From positions 1-33,242 of the forward strand of contig JAFZOL010000046.1 in the NCBI GenBank assembly GCA_017550625.1: DNA of 33,242 bases, written 5' to 3'. Source of the DNA: Clostridia bacterium. Lineage in GTDB: Bacteria > Bacillota > Clostridia > Oscillospirales > Acutalibacteraceae. The notes below the pieces were generated by a model. The model did not search any database and was not told the DNA's origin. It was given only the letters and a program-made list of their open reading frames with translations. A program made the position numbers and the translations under genes. Of this stretch, positions 8,895 through 18,611 are shown in pieces. Within the stretch, counting starts at the first letter, position 1. The number at the start of each line of letters is the position of its first letter.

Positions 8895-11800
8895 ACGCAT
8901 CTACGCAGAAAAAAAAGAAGGCCTCCGGGTCGAGGCGGATGCCCTGCTCGGCGAGATCCGCGATTTCCTCGGGATCGGCAGGCTGACGGGCTTGCGGATC
9001 CTGAACCGCTACGACGCCGAAAAGATCACGGACGAGGTGTTCGGTTACGCCATGAACACCGTATTCTCCGAGCCGCAGCAGGACGACGTGTATACGTCCG
9101 TCCCGTCCGGCGCTGACGAAGTGTTCGCCGTGGAGTTCCTGCCCGGCCAGTTCGACCAGCGCGCGGATTCCGCCGCCCAGTGCATCCAGATCCTCTCGCA
9201 GGGCGAGCGCCCCACGGTGCGCAGCGCCAAGGTGTATCTCCTTTACGGCGCGCTGACGCCCGACGACGTCGCCGCGATCAAAAAATACGTCATGAACCCC
9301 GTTGAAGCGCGCGAGGCGTCGCTCGAGCTGCCCGAAACGCTCGAAACGGCCTACGAAAAGCCCACGCGCGTGGAAACGCTTTCGGGGTTCAACAAGCTTT
9401 CGCGCGAAGAGCTTTCTTCGTTTGTAAAGACCTACGGTCTCGCGATGGACGCGGACGATATCGCGTTCTGTCAGGACTATTTCCGCTCCGAAGAGCGCGA
9501 TCCAACCATCACCGAGATCCGCATGATCGACACCTACTGGTCCGATCACTGCCGCCACACAACTTTCAATACCGAGATCGACAGCGTGACGTTTGAGGAC
9601 GGTGTTCTCGAAGCCGCGTGGAAGCGGTATCTCGACGTCAGAGCCTCGCTCGGGCGCGCGAAGCCCGTGTGCCTGATGGATATCGCCACGCTCGCTGCGA
9701 AATATCTCAAACAGACGGGCAAGCTCAAAAAGCTCGACGAGAGCGAAGAGATCAACGCCTGCACGGTGAAGATCGACGTGGAGGTCGACGGCGTAAAAGA
9801 GCCGTGGCTCCTGCTGTTCAAAAACGAGACCCATAACCATCCCACCGAGATCGAGCCCTTCGGCGGCGCGGCCACCTGCATCGGCGGCGCGATCCGCGAC
9901 CCGCTTTCGGGACGCGGCTACGTTTACGCGGCCATGCGCGTCACGGGCGCGGCGGATCCCACCCGTCCCGTGGGCGAGACCATTCCCGGCAAGCTGCCGC
10001 AGAAAAAGCTCGTGACCACCGCGGCGGCGGGCTATTCGTCCTACGGCAACCAGATCGGCCTCGCTACCGGTGTGGTGGACGAGCTCTATCATCCCGGCTA
10101 CGCCGCCAAGCGTCTTGAGATCGGCGCGGTCATCGCGGCCGCCCCGGCCAAAAACGTGCGCCGCGAGGTCCCGTCGCCCGGCGACAAGGTCATTCTTCTC
10201 GGCGGCGCCACGGGGCGCGACGGCATCGGCGGCGCCACCGGCTCGTCAAAGGCGCACACGGCGCAGTCGGTCGAGACCTGCGGCGCTGAGGTGCAGAAGG
10301 GCAACGCCCCCGAAGAGCGCAAGCTTCAGCGCCTGTTCCGCAAAGAGGCCGTCACGCGCCTCATCAAGCGCTGCAACGATTTTGGCGCGGGCGGCGTGAG
10401 CGTTGCCATCGGCGAGCTCGCCGACGGCCTCGTGATTGACCTCAACAAGGTTCCGAAGAAATACGAGGGCCTCGACGGCACCGAGCTTGCGATCTCCGAA
10501 AGCCAGGAGCGCATGGCGGTCGTCGTGGAAGAAAAGGACGTTCCGGCGTTCCTCGCGGCCGCCGACGAAGAGAACCTTTCGGCGACCGTCGTGGCCGAGG
10601 TCACCGCCGAGCCGCGCCTCAGAATGACGTGGAACGGCGAAACGATCGTCAACGTGAGCCGCGCGTTCCTTGATTCCAACGGCGCTCCCAAACATATCGA
10701 TATTGCCCCTGCGAAGCCCCGATCCCTTCCCGTTCCCGCTTGCGAAGAGCCTCTGCCCGACACGCTGCGCCGGATTGCGTCCGATCTCAACACCTGTTCG
10801 AAGCAGGGGCTTTCGGAGCGCTTCGACGCCACGATCGGCGCGGGCACGGTGCTCATGCCCTTCGGCGGCAGGTTCCAGCGCACGCCCATCGGCGCCATGG
10901 CGCACAAGATCAGCGTCGAGCGCGGGCACACGGACGACGTGTCGCTCATGGCGTGGGGTTACGATCCCTTCGTCTCCGAAAGAAGTCCCTTCCACGGCGC
11001 CTACGACGCTGTCGTGGAGTCCGTCGCGAAGCTGATCGCCGCCGGCGCGCCGTTCCGTGACGTTTATCTTTCCTTACAGGAATACTTTGAAAAGCCCGGG
11101 CGCGACCCGAAGCGCTGGGGCAAGCCGCTCGCCGCCCTGCTCGGCGCGTTTTCGGCGCAGCTCGATCTCGGCGTGGCCGCGATCGGCGGCAAGGATTCCA
11201 TGAGCGGCTCGTTTGAGGATCTTGACGTACCGCCCACGCTCGTTTCGTTCGCGGTGACCACCTCCAAGGCGCAAAACGTCGTTTCTCCCGAGTTTAAGAC
11301 GGCGGGCAACGGCGTGGTGCTGCTCGCCCCAAAACTTGACGCGCGCGGATTGCCCGAAACGAACAGTCTCATTTCCGTTTTTGACCGTGTGACCGGCGCG
11401 CTGCGTTCCTGCAGGGCCGTCTCGGCCGCTGCCGTCGGCAAGGGCGGCGTGGCCGAAAGCGTGATGAAATCCGCCTTCGGCAACGGCTTCGGCTTCGCGT
11501 TCGGGCCGTCTCTCACGACCGAGGACCTTACGAAAAAGCAATACGGCGCGATCCTGCTCGAAGTGACCGAGGTTTTGCCTGAAGAAAATCTGATCGGTTA
11601 TATAACGGCTGAGCCCGCGTTCACGCGCGGCGAAGAGTCGGTCCCGGCGAACGAGCTTCTCGCTCTTTACGAATCCCGGCTCGAGGGGGTCTATCCGCTC
11701 CACGCCGCCGCTGAAACCGCGCCCGTTCCCACGCTCTCGTGCGACAGGACCGCCGAGTTTGCCTCGCATATCAAAACCGCGCGTCCCCGCGTGCTGATCC

Positions 11801-12579
11801 CGGCCTTCCCCGGCACCAACTGCGAATACGATTCCGCCAAGGCGTTCGCCGACGCGGGCGCCGAGCCCGAGATCTTCGTGGTGAGGAACCGCAGCGCAGC
11901 CGACATCCGTGAAAGCGTCGCCTCGTTCGCCGAAAAGCTGAAGCAGGCGAACGTCGTGTTCATCCCCGGCGGCTTTTCCGGCGGCGACGAGCCAGAGGGC
12001 AGCGCAAAGTTCATCACCGCTTTCTTCCGCAGCGCCCCGGTCAAAGACGGCGTCCACGAGCTGCTCAAAACCCGCGACGGCCTGATGGCCGGTATCTGCA
12101 ACGGCTTCCAGGCGCTCATCAAGCTCGGCCTCGTGCCCTACGGCGAGATCGTGGACCCGGACGAAAACTCCCCCACGCTCACCTTCAACACGATCGGGCG
12201 GCACCAGTCGATGATCGTGAAGACGCGCGTTGCCTCCGTGCTGTCGCCGTGGCTCTCCGGCGTGAGGGTCGGCGATATCGTGAACGTGCCGATCTCACAC
12301 GGCGAAGGGCGTTTCATCTGCCCCGCGCCGCTGCTTCGTCAGCTCGCGGAAAACGGCCAGATCGCCACGCAGTATGTCGACCTCTCGGGCAGCGCCACGA
12401 TGGACGACCGCTTCAACCCCAACGGCTCCGTTTACGCGGTGGAGGGCATCCTGTCGCCCGACGGCCGTGTGCTCGGCAAAATGGGGCACAGCGAGCGCAA
12501 GGGCAGCGGCCTGTATCTCAACGTTCCCGGCAATTACGACCTGAAGCTCTTTGAAAGCGCGGTCGGCTATTATAAATGA
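8887..12579 (+). CDS. purL: FGAM synthase, large single-chain PurL (with fused glutaminase)
   Basis: The 1230-residue protein is the large PurL type that contains the PurS-like N-terminal region, two PurM-like halves and a C-terminal class I glutaminase. [12 protein letters not shown] (216-227) is the PurL signature. The glutaminase shows [11 protein letters not shown], nucleophile C1071 in AGICNGFQ, and H1138/E1140 in SHGEGRF, so this glutaminase is intact, unlike that of PurF in the same operon. The enzyme makes FGAM from FGAR, ATP and glutamine. The start at 8887 has GGAGG 6 bases upstream (8876-8880). The frame is open further upstream inside purD, but nothing there resembles PurL. No separate purS or purQ is needed. 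Confidence 0.97.
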   Translation: MVKRIYAEKKEGLRVEADALLGEIRDFLGIGRLTGLRILNRYDAEKITDEVFGYAMNTVFSEPQQDDVYTSVPSGADEVFAVEFLPGQFDQRADSAAQCIQILSQGERPTVRSAKVYLLYGALTPDDVAAIKKYVMNPVEAREASLELPETLETAYEKPTRVETLSGFNKLSREELSSFVKTYGLAMDADDIAFCQDYFRSEERDPTITEIRMIDTYWSDHCRHTTFNTEIDSVTFEDGVLEAAWKRYLDVRASLGRAKPVCLMDIATLAAKYLKQTGKLKKLDESEEINACTVKIDVEVDGVKEPWLLLFKNETHNHPTEIEPFGGAATCIGGAIRDPLSGRGYVYAAMRVTGAADPTRPVGETIPGKLPQKKLVTTAAAGYSSYGNQIGLATGVVDELYHPGYAAKRLEIGAVIAAAPAKNVRREVPSPGDKVILLGGATGRDGIGGATGSSKAHTAQSVETCGAEVQKGNAPEERKLQRLFRKEAVTRLIKRCNDFGAGGVSVAIGELADGLVIDLNKVPKKYEGLDGTELAISESQERMAVVVEEKDVPAFLAAADEENLSATVVAEVTAEPRLRMTWNGETIVNVSRAFLDSNGAPKHIDIAPAKPRSLPVPACEEPLPDTLRRIASDLNTCSKQGLSERFDATIGAGTVLMPFGGRFQRTPIGAMAHKISVERGHTDDVSLMAWGYDPFVSERSPFHGAYDAVVESVAKLIAAGAPFRDVYLSLQEYFEKPGRDPKRWGKPLAALLGAFSAQLDLGVAAIGGKDSMSGSFEDLDVPPTLVSFAVTTSKAQNVVSPEFKTAGNGVVLLAPKLDARGLPETNSLISVFDRVTGALRSCRAVSAAAVGKGGVAESVMKSAFGNGFGFAFGPSLTTEDLTKKQYGAILLEVTEVLPEENLIGYITAEPAFTRGEESVPANELLALYESRLEGVYPLHAAAETAPVPTLSCDRTAEFASHIKTARPRVLIPAFPGTNCEYDSAKAFADAGAEPEIFVVRNRSAADIRESVASFAEKLKQANVVFIPGGFSGGDEPEGSAKFITAFFRSAPVKDGVHELLKTRDGLMAGICNGFQALIKLGLVPYGEIVDPDENSPTLTFNTIGRHQSMIVKTRVASVLSPWLSGVRVGDIVNVPISHGEGRFICPAPLLRQLAENGQIATQYVDLSGSATMDDRFNPNGSVYAVEGILSPDGRVLGKMGHSERKGSGLYLNVPGNYDLKLFESAVGYYK

Positions 12580-12604
12580 TCGAATACCGAAAAGGAGTTA
12601 TAGT

Positions 12605-14278
12605 ATGGAGTACAAAACCGACATCGAAATCGCACAGGCCTGTGAGCTGAGACCCATTTCCGAGATTGCCGAAAAGGCGCACATCCCCGAGGAATACGTG
12701 GAGCCCTACGGCAGAAACAAGGCGAAAATCGACCTGAGGATCCTTGATTCCGACCGTCCGAACGGCAGGCTGATTCTCGTCACCGCCATCACGCCCACCG
12801 CGGCGGGCGAGGGCAAGACCACAACGACCATCGGCCTCGCGGACGGCCTTGCCCGCATCGGCAAGGACGTGACCGTTGCGCTGCGCGAGCCCTCGCTCGG
12901 GCCCGTGTTCGGCGTCAAAGGCGGCGCGGCCGGCGGCGGCTACGCCCAGGTCGTACCGATGGAGGATATCAACCTCCACTTTACCGGCGACTTCCACGCC
13001 ATCGGCGCGGCGAACAACCTGCTCGCCGCTATGCTCGATAACCACATTCAGCAGGGCAACGCTCTCGGCATCGACGTTCGCAAGATCACGTGGCGGCGCT
13101 GCGTCGATATGAACGACCGGCAGCTCAGAAACGTGGTGGACGGCCTCGGCGGCAAAGCCAACGGCGTGCCGCGTGAAGACGGCTTCGATATCACGGTCGC
13201 GAGCGAGATCATGGCGGTGTTCTGCCTCGCGAACTCCATTTCCGACCTTAAGGCGCGCCTGTCGCGCATCATCGTGGGCTACACCTACGACGACAAGCCC
13301 GTCACCGCTGGCGACCTCAAGGCCGTCGGCGCCATGACGGCGCTGCTCAAGGACGCTTTGAAGCCCAATCTCGTGCAGACGCTCGAGGGCACGCCCGCCT
13401 TCGTGCACGGCGGCCCCTTCGCCAACATCGCGCACGGCTGCAACTCCGTGATCGCCACCAAGGCCGCCCTCAAGATGGGCGACTACACCGTCACGGAGGC
13501 CGGCTTCGGCGCGGACCTCGGCGCGGAGAAATTCCTCGACATCAAGTGCCGCATGGCGGGCCTCACGCCCGACGCCATTGTCATCGTCGCCACGGTGCGC
13601 GCGCTCAAGATGCACGGCGGCCTCGACAAAAAGAGCCTCGCCACCGAGGATCTGGGTGCGCTCGAAAAGGGCATCCCGAACCTGCTGCGCCACGTGTCGA
13701 ACATCAAAAACGTCTATAAGCTCCCCGCCGTGGTCGCCGTCAACCGCTTCCCGACGGATACCGACGCCGAGATCGACTTCATCATCAAAAAGTGCCGCGA
13801 GCTCGGCGTGAACACCGTGCTCTCCACCGTGTGGGCCGAGGGCGGCAAAGGCGGCGAGGCGCTCGCGCGCGAGGTCGTGCGCCTGTGCGAAGAAGAGAAG
13901 GGCGACTTCACGTTCTCGTATCCGCTCGACTGCTCCATCGAAGAGAAGATCGAGGCCGTTGCCAAAAAGATCTACGGCGGCGCCGGGATCAACGTTCTGC
14001 CCGCCGCGAAGAAGCAGATCGAGCAGCTCACGGCGCTCGGGTACGACAAGGTGCCCGTGTGCATCGCCAAAACGCAGTACAGCTTTACCGACGATCCCAC
14101 CGTGCTCGGCGCGCCCGAAGGCTTCGTTGTCACCGTGCGCAACGTGAAGATCAGCGCCGGCGCCGGCTTCATCGTGGCGCTCACCGGCGATATCCTCACG
14201 ATGCCGGGCCTGCCCAAAAAGCCCGCCGCCGAAAACATCGATGTGGACGAAAACGGGCGCATCTCGGGCCTGTTCTGA
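12605..14278 (+). CDS. fhs: Formate-tetrahydrofolate ligase Fhs
   Basis: The 557-residue protein has the expected length and the nucleotide-binding motif [15 protein letters not shown] (64-78) with K71, followed by the family-specific [20 protein letters not shown] and the [19 protein letters not shown] stretch. It makes 10-formyl-THF from formate, THF and ATP. It is 25 bases after purL with AAAGGAG upstream, and no promoter is seen between them, so it belongs to the riboswitch-controlled operon and supplies the cofactor of PurN and AICAR transformylase. It is the last gene of the operon. No convincing terminator is visible after it, only an AT-rich 6-bp imperfect hairpin near 14280-14306. 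Confidence 0.97.
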   Translation: MEYKTDIEIAQACELRPISEIAEKAHIPEEYVEPYGRNKAKIDLRILDSDRPNGRLILVTAITPTAAGEGKTTTTIGLADGLARIGKDVTVALREPSLGPVFGVKGGAAGGGYAQVVPMEDINLHFTGDFHAIGAANNLLAAMLDNHIQQGNALGIDVRKITWRRCVDMNDRQLRNVVDGLGGKANGVPREDGFDITVASEIMAVFCLANSISDLKARLSRIIVGYTYDDKPVTAGDLKAVGAMTALLKDALKPNLVQTLEGTPAFVHGGPFANIAHGCNSVIATKAALKMGDYTVTEAGFGADLGAEKFLDIKCRMAGLTPDAIVIVATVRALKMHGGLDKKSLATEDLGALEKGIPNLLRHVSNIKNVYKLPAVVAVNRFPTDTDAEIDFIIKKCRELGVNTVLSTVWAEGGKGGEALAREVVRLCEEEKGDFTFSYPLDCSIEEKIEAVAKKIYGGAGINVLPAAKKQIEQLTALGYDKVPVCIAKTQYSFTDDPTVLGAPEGFVVTVRNVKISAGAGFIVALTGDILTMPGLPKKPAAENIDVDENGRISGLF

Positions 14279-14328
14279 TCGAAAATCAAAAATCCTTCGT
14301 TTTTCGTATGGACTTTTTGAAAATGGCG

Positions 14329-14337
14329 TGGTATAAT
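14329..14337 (+). promoter_or_regulatory. Extended -10 promoter of the small secreted peptide gene
   Basis: TGG followed by TATAAT (14332-14337) is an extended -10 element. The best -35 (TGGACT, 18 bases upstream) is weak. The leader to the start at 14408 would be about 65 bases. Confidence 0.6.
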
Positions 14338-14407
14338 ATCATTTGACAAAAGTCCGACGGGCGTGTGAAAACGTCCGGCGCGAATTATCAGAAAAGGAGA
14401 TCGTTCT

Positions 14408-14689
14408 ATGAAAACCATGAAAAAGGCGCTTGCCGTTCTGCTGTCCGTCCTGATGGTCTTCTCCATCGGCGTCGTCGCGTTCGCGGCCGAGGGTGAAGGC
14501 GAGGGCGAACCCGCTGTCGTCGAAACCACCGAAGGCGAGGGCAAAACCGTTTCGTCCGACCATCTCTGCCCCTATTGCGGCGAGATGCACGACGACAAAG
14601 ACACCATGGATTCCCTCACGGGATTCTATCACCTCATCCTTTACGTGATCGAGCAGTTCAAGAGCATTTTCCAAGTCTTCTCGAAATAA
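14408..14689 (+). CDS. Small secreted Cys-rich peptide, unknown function
   Basis: The 93-residue protein begins with a clear signal peptide (Met-Lys-rich start, hydrophobic core, cut after AFA near residue 26). Then comes an acidic Glu/Gly linker (EGEGEGEP), a single knuckle CPYCGEMH (residues about 56-63) able to bind a metal, and a C-terminal amphipathic aromatic helix (FYHLILYVIEQFKSIFQVF). I recall similar CxxCGxxH plus aromatic-helix tails at the ends of secreted proteins of gut Clostridia, but know no function. Start supported by AAGGAG 8 bases upstream. It is monocistronic, with its own promoter and a strong terminator at 14706-14735. Confidence 0.82.
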   Translation: MKTMKKALAVLLSVLMVFSIGVVAFAAEGEGEGEPAVVETTEGEGKTVSSDHLCPYCGEMHDDKDTMDSLTGFYHLILYVIEQFKSIFQVFSK

Positions 14690-14705
14690 CGCCTGCATGA
14701 AAACG

Positions 14706-14735
14706 ACCGGAAGCATTGCGCTTCCGGTTTTTTTC
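14706..14735 (+). terminator. Intrinsic terminator after the small secreted peptide gene
   Basis: The 9-bp stem ACCGGAAGC/GCTTCCGGT (14706-14714 with 14720-14728) has a 5-nt loop and runs into seven T. Confidence 0.9.
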
Positions 14736-14755
14736 ATCTTTTTCAGCCGTTCGAA

Positions 14756-14784
14756 TTGACTTTCTCTCGTTATGATTCTATAAT
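14756..14784 (+). promoter_or_regulatory. Sigma-A promoter of the dockerin/transglutaminase gene
   Basis: TTGACT at 14756-14761 and TATAAT at 14779-14784 are spaced by 17 bases. The leader is about 32 bases long, with GAAGGA before the ATG at 14823. Confidence 0.88.
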
Positions 14785-14822
14785 TACTATATAAAAACAA
14801 TCGTGCAAAAGAAGGAAAAACC

Positions 14823-16427
14823 ATGCCGAGAAAACACCCTCTGTTCCTGATCCTGATCCCCGTGATCGTTATTCTGTTATGCGTTCTGTCCTCCTTCGCC
14901 GCCTTCGCCGAGGAGCCGCCGGAGGATCCCGATCCCTCCGTCACCGACGGGCAGACGACCGAAGAGCCCGTCGATCCCGCGCCCGCGTGCGCCGAGACCG
15001 GCGAGCACGTCTACGAGACCTACACGCCCGCGAAAGAGGGGACGCACACCGCCGTGTGCACGCTTTGCGGCGCCGAGGCGGAGCTTCCGTGCGACTACGG
15101 TGAAACGCCGGTCTTTGCCTCGAACGGAGACGGCACGCATTCTGCCGTTTGCCTGCTCTGCGGCGGCAAAAAAACCGAAGCCTGCGCGTATACGGACGAA
15201 ACGATCGCCCCGAAACAGACTGAAAGGGGTTATACGCTCCATACCTGCGCCGTATGCGGCTATCGTTACGAAGACGGTGAAACCGAGCCCGAGGGGATGC
15301 GGACGGAAAGCCGCCTCGTTTGCGATGTGAACGCTGACGGCGTTCTCTCCGCGGCGGATGCGCGTCTTCTCCTGCGCGCCGTGGTATCGCTCGAGGCGCT
15401 GCCGGATCCCATTCTGCCGTTCGCTGACGCCGACGGCGACGGGACCCTTTCTTCCGCCGACGCGCGCATCGCCCTGCGCCGCGCCGTCGACCTTGACACG
15501 ACTGTCGAGCGGCACGATTACGCGGTTACTGTTACTTTACCCGCCACCTGCGTAGCCCCCGGCAAAGCGACCTATGCCTGCCGGTATTGCGATAGTTCGG
15601 GTGAAATGACCGTTCCCGCTGCGCCGCACGATTTCGGCGAGCCCGTGGTCACGCCGTCAACTTGTACACAGAACGGCAGCCGCGTCAGGACCTGCCGTGC
15701 CTGCGGCGCGAAAAACGTCGTCACGCTCTCTCTCCTGGGGCATTCGTGGACGCAGTCGGGAGAAACGGTCATCTGCGCCGTCTGCAAAAGCCGCGCGAAC
15801 GGCTTCGTGGACCTCGGCGGCAGCACCTATCATTGCGTCAACGGCGTGAAGGATACGAGCTGGCAGCAGATCGGCGGCGGCTATTATTTCTTCGACAGAT
15901 TCACGGGCGCCATGCAGCGCGGCGGGAAGGCGGACGGCCTTGCGCTCGGGGCGGACGGACGCGCCGTCGAGACCTCCTACAGCGTCGAAAAGATCAAAAC
16001 CTTCATGAAGGCGCGCCGTATCCTCGATTCGATCACCGAACCGACTGACAGCGTGTCCGACAAAAAGTATAAGGCCTTTATCTGGGTCATGAAAAAGCCC
16101 TACGCGCAGTACCGCGAGGTGGGCGAAGCCATGCAGACCGAAGGCTTCGAAATGCTGTTCGCGAACGATATCTTTGACCGCGGCAACGGCTGCTGCGGCT
16201 CCACGTCTTACGCCTTCGCCTTTCTTGCCGTCGAGGCGGGCTGCCATGAGGTGTACGTCAACGACGACGGCATCAAGACCGGCGGTCACGCCTGGGTCAC
16301 GATGGAGGGCAACAACCGCGTTTACGACGTCATTTTCGCCGAGGCAAAATCCTTCAGCGCGAACTACGACGCTGCCGTCACCGATTACCGCAAATACCAG
16401 CCCCGCATGACCTACGTCGGCGGATGA
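14823..16427 (+). CDS. Secreted protein with CxxC repeats, type I dockerin and transglutaminase-like domain
   Basis: The 534-residue protein starts with a signal peptide (1-29, cut near AFA). An acidic Pro/Thr linker follows, then CxxC knuckles at 79-82, 110-113 and 142-145. A type I dockerin-like pair of calcium loops lies at about 166-226 (DVNADG from 168 and DADGDG from 202, each followed by SxADAR). Three more CxxC knuckles are at 253-256, 291-294 and 318-321. A short repeat like cell-wall-binding modules follows (WQQIGGGYYFFDRFTGAMQ, 347-365). The C-terminal domain has a transglutaminase/protease-like Cys-His-Asp set: C457 or C458 in GNGCCGSTSY, H489 in GGHAWV, D502 in VYDV. It acts outside the cell, perhaps bound to a cohesin or to the wall. 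Substrate unknown. GH3 follows after 21 bases. Confidence 0.85.
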   Translation: MPRKHPLFLILIPVIVILLCVLSSFAAFAEEPPEDPDPSVTDGQTTEEPVDPAPACAETGEHVYETYTPAKEGTHTAVCTLCGAEAELPCDYGETPVFASNGDGTHSAVCLLCGGKKTEACAYTDETIAPKQTERGYTLHTCAVCGYRYEDGETEPEGMRTESRLVCDVNADGVLSAADARLLLRAVVSLEALPDPILPFADADGDGTLSSADARIALRRAVDLDTTVERHDYAVTVTLPATCVAPGKATYACRYCDSSGEMTVPAAPHDFGEPVVTPSTCTQNGSRVRTCRACGAKNVVTLSLLGHSWTQSGETVICAVCKSRANGFVDLGGSTYHCVNGVKDTSWQQIGGGYYFFDRFTGAMQRGGKADGLALGADGRAVETSYSVEKIKTFMKARRILDSITEPTDSVSDKKYKAFIWVMKKPYAQYREVGEAMQTEGFEMLFANDIFDRGNGCCGSTSYAFAFLAVEAGCHEVYVNDDGIKTGGHAWVTMEGNNRVYDVIFAEAKSFSANYDAAVTDYRKYQPRMTYVGG

Positions 16428-16448
16428 GGACCCGGGAGGAGAAAAAAC

Positions 16449-18527
16449 ATGGATAAACAGTCCGCACGCGTCCGCGCGCAGGAAATCGTCTCGCGCATGA
16501 CGGTGGAAGAAAAGATCTCGCAATTGCTCTACGACGCCCCCGCGATCGAACGTCTCGGCATCCCGGCCTATAACTGGTGGAACGAGGCGTGCCACGGCGT
16601 GGCGCGCGCCGGCGTTGCCACGGTGTTCCCGCAGTCGATCGGCATGGCGGCGACCTTCAATCCCGCCCTCGTATATGAGGTCGCCGACGCGATCTCGACT
16701 GAAGCGCGCGCGAAGTATAACCGCAGCGTTGCTTACGGCGACCGCGGCATCTTTAAGGGGCTGACGTTCTGGGCGCCGAACATCAACATCTTCCGCGATC
16801 CCCGCTGGGGGCGCGGGCAGGAGACCTGCGGCGAAGACCCGTTTTTAACTTCCGCCATTACCGCCGCCTTTATCAAAGGATTGCAGGGGGACGGTGAATT
16901 CTATAAAGCCACCGCCTGCGCCAAGCATTTTGCGGGCCATTCCGGTCCCGAGAGGTTGAGGCACGGCTTTAACGCCGAGATCAGCAAAAAAGACCTCTAT
17001 GAAACCTATCTGCCCGCCTTTTATCACGCGGTCAAGGCAGGCGTTGCGGGCGTAATGGGCGCTTATAACCGCACGAACGGCGAGCCCTGCTGCGCCTCGC
17101 CCACGCTCATGGAGATCCTGCGCAAAAACTGGGGCTTCGACGGCTATTTCGTGTCGGACTGCGGCGCGATCTGCGATATTTACGAGGGGCATCACTATAC
17201 CGACGATCTTGTTCACGCCGCCGCTGCGGCGCTGAACGCGGGGTGCGAACTCAACTGCGGCGACGCATACCTCAGCCTCGTCGAAGCCTACGAGAGCGAC
17301 CTCGTTACCGAAGAGGCAATCACCGACGCCGCGGTGCGGCTCTATACGATCCGCGTGCTCCTCGGCGAATTCGAAGAAAAAAGGCCCTACGCCGACACGC
17401 CCTATTCCGCCGTCTCCTGCAAGGCGCACAAGGAACTCAACCTCCGCGCCGCTGAAGAAACGCTGGTGCTGCTCGAAAACAAAAACGGTTTTCTGCCGCT
17501 CGACCCCGAAACGCCCCGCCGTATCGCGGTCGTGGGTCCGAACGCCATGTCCGTCACGGCGCTCGAGGGCAACTATAACGGCCACGCGGACGAATACGTC
17601 ACCGTGGCGGACGGCATCCGCCGCGTCTTCCCGCGCGCCGAGATCACGGTCGCGGACGGAGCGCCCCTGTTCCAGGATGAGCGCAGACGCTGGGACGGCT
17701 TCTGCGACCTCGAGAGCGAGGGCGCCGCTGCCGCCGCCGGCGCGGACGTCACGGTACTCTGCCTCGGTCTCGACCGCGGCGTGGAGGGCGAGGACCTCGG
17801 CTATGAAAACGAGTTCACCGATTACGGCGACCGCAAAACGACGGCGCTGCCCGCCTGCCAGATGAAGCTGGCCGAAGCGGTCTGCAACGCGTGCGAAAAC
17901 GTGGTCGTGGTCGTGATGTGCGGCAGCGCGGCAGACCTCGGCGAGCGTGTCCGGACGCACGCGAAAGCCGTGATCCACGCCTGGTACCCCGGCGCGCTGG
18001 GCGGCCTTGCCGTCGCGCGGGCGATCGCGGGCGCGTTCTCTCCGAGCGGAAAGCTGCCGATCACGTTCTATTCAGCCGACACCGAGCTCCCGGATATGAA
18101 GAGCTACGATATGACGGGCAGGACCTACCGTTTCGACGCCAGAAAGCCGCTCTATCCCTTCGGCTACGGTCTCAGCTACACGCGTTTTGTTTACGGCGTG
18201 CCGGAACTGACCGGATCTGATAAAAACGCCGTCCGTCTTGCCGTGAACGTCAGAAACGACGGGTCTGTGGACGCGCTCGAAAAGGTCCAGTGCTACGCCC
18301 GCTACACCGACAGCCGCACGACTACGCCGCGCCTGCAGCTCTGCGCCGTCGAACCCGTGTTCCTGAGCGCGGGCGAAACGAAGCGCGTCGGGCTGACCGT
18401 GGATCGGTTCTGGCTCAAGGCCGTGCTCCAGGACGGCAGCCGCGTGGACCCGGACGGAGGCGTGCGCCTGTTCGTCGGCGGTATGCAGCCCGACGAGGCC
18501 GCCGAAGGCCTCGTTCTGCCAGATTAA
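16449..18527 (+). CDS. Glycoside hydrolase family 3 (beta-glucosidase/beta-xylosidase type)
   Basis: The 692-residue protein has GH3 layout: TIM barrel with NWWNEACHGVAR (42-53), DPRWGRGQE (117-125), KHF (159-161) and the nucleophile D237 in GYFVSDCG; a second alpha/beta domain with VVGPNA and the EGED region (446-449) likely holding the acid/base; then PFGYGLSYT and an FnIII-like C-terminus. The NWWNEACHG wording is seen in beta-xylosidase and beta-glucosidase branches; the sugar cannot be decided here. There is no signal peptide, so it should act on imported oligosaccharides in the cytoplasm. GGGAGGAG precedes the start and the preceding gene ends only 21 bases upstream, suggesting cotranscription. 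A strong terminator follows. Confidence 0.93.
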   Translation: MDKQSARVRAQEIVSRMTVEEKISQLLYDAPAIERLGIPAYNWWNEACHGVARAGVATVFPQSIGMAATFNPALVYEVADAISTEARAKYNRSVAYGDRGIFKGLTFWAPNINIFRDPRWGRGQETCGEDPFLTSAITAAFIKGLQGDGEFYKATACAKHFAGHSGPERLRHGFNAEISKKDLYETYLPAFYHAVKAGVAGVMGAYNRTNGEPCCASPTLMEILRKNWGFDGYFVSDCGAICDIYEGHHYTDDLVHAAAAALNAGCELNCGDAYLSLVEAYESDLVTEEAITDAAVRLYTIRVLLGEFEEKRPYADTPYSAVSCKAHKELNLRAAEETLVLLENKNGFLPLDPETPRRIAVVGPNAMSVTALEGNYNGHADEYVTVADGIRRVFPRAEITVADGAPLFQDERRRWDGFCDLESEGAAAAAGADVTVLCLGLDRGVEGEDLGYENEFTDYGDRKTTALPACQMKLAEAVCNACENVVVVVMCGSAADLGERVRTHAKAVIHAWYPGALGGLAVARAIAGAFSPSGKLPITFYSADTELPDMKSYDMTGRTYRFDARKPLYPFGYGLSYTRFVYGVPELTGSDKNAVRLAVNVRNDGSVDALEKVQCYARYTDSRTTTPRLQLCAVEPVFLSAGETKRVGLTVDRFWLKAVLQDGSRVDPDGGVRLFVGGMQPDEAAEGLVLPD

Positions 18528-18533
18528 TGAAAC

Positions 18534-18562
18534 AAAACGACCGTATCCGTACGGTCGTTTTT
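18534..18562 (+). terminator. Intrinsic terminator after GH3
   Basis: A perfect 12-bp stem (18534-18545 with 18550-18561) and 4-nt loop, whose 3' arm ends in a T-run. A second GC-rich stem, CGCGGGA/TCCCGCG (18564-18570 with 18577-18583), follows in the leader of the next gene. Confidence 0.9.
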
Positions 18563-18611
18563 CCGCGGGAGCAGGATCCCGCGATAGGATAAATGGAAAG
18601 GAAGCGGTCTT

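Noticed and set aside
14280-14306. Possible terminator after fhs
   Set aside because: Only a 6-bp AT-rich imperfect stem with a large loop and no clean T-run; not enough to call, although some operon end is expected here.
15057-15788. CxxC repeats as DNA-binding zinc fingers
   Set aside because: The protein has a signal peptide and an extracellular domain set, so the knuckles are more likely structural metal or disulfide sites outside the cell.
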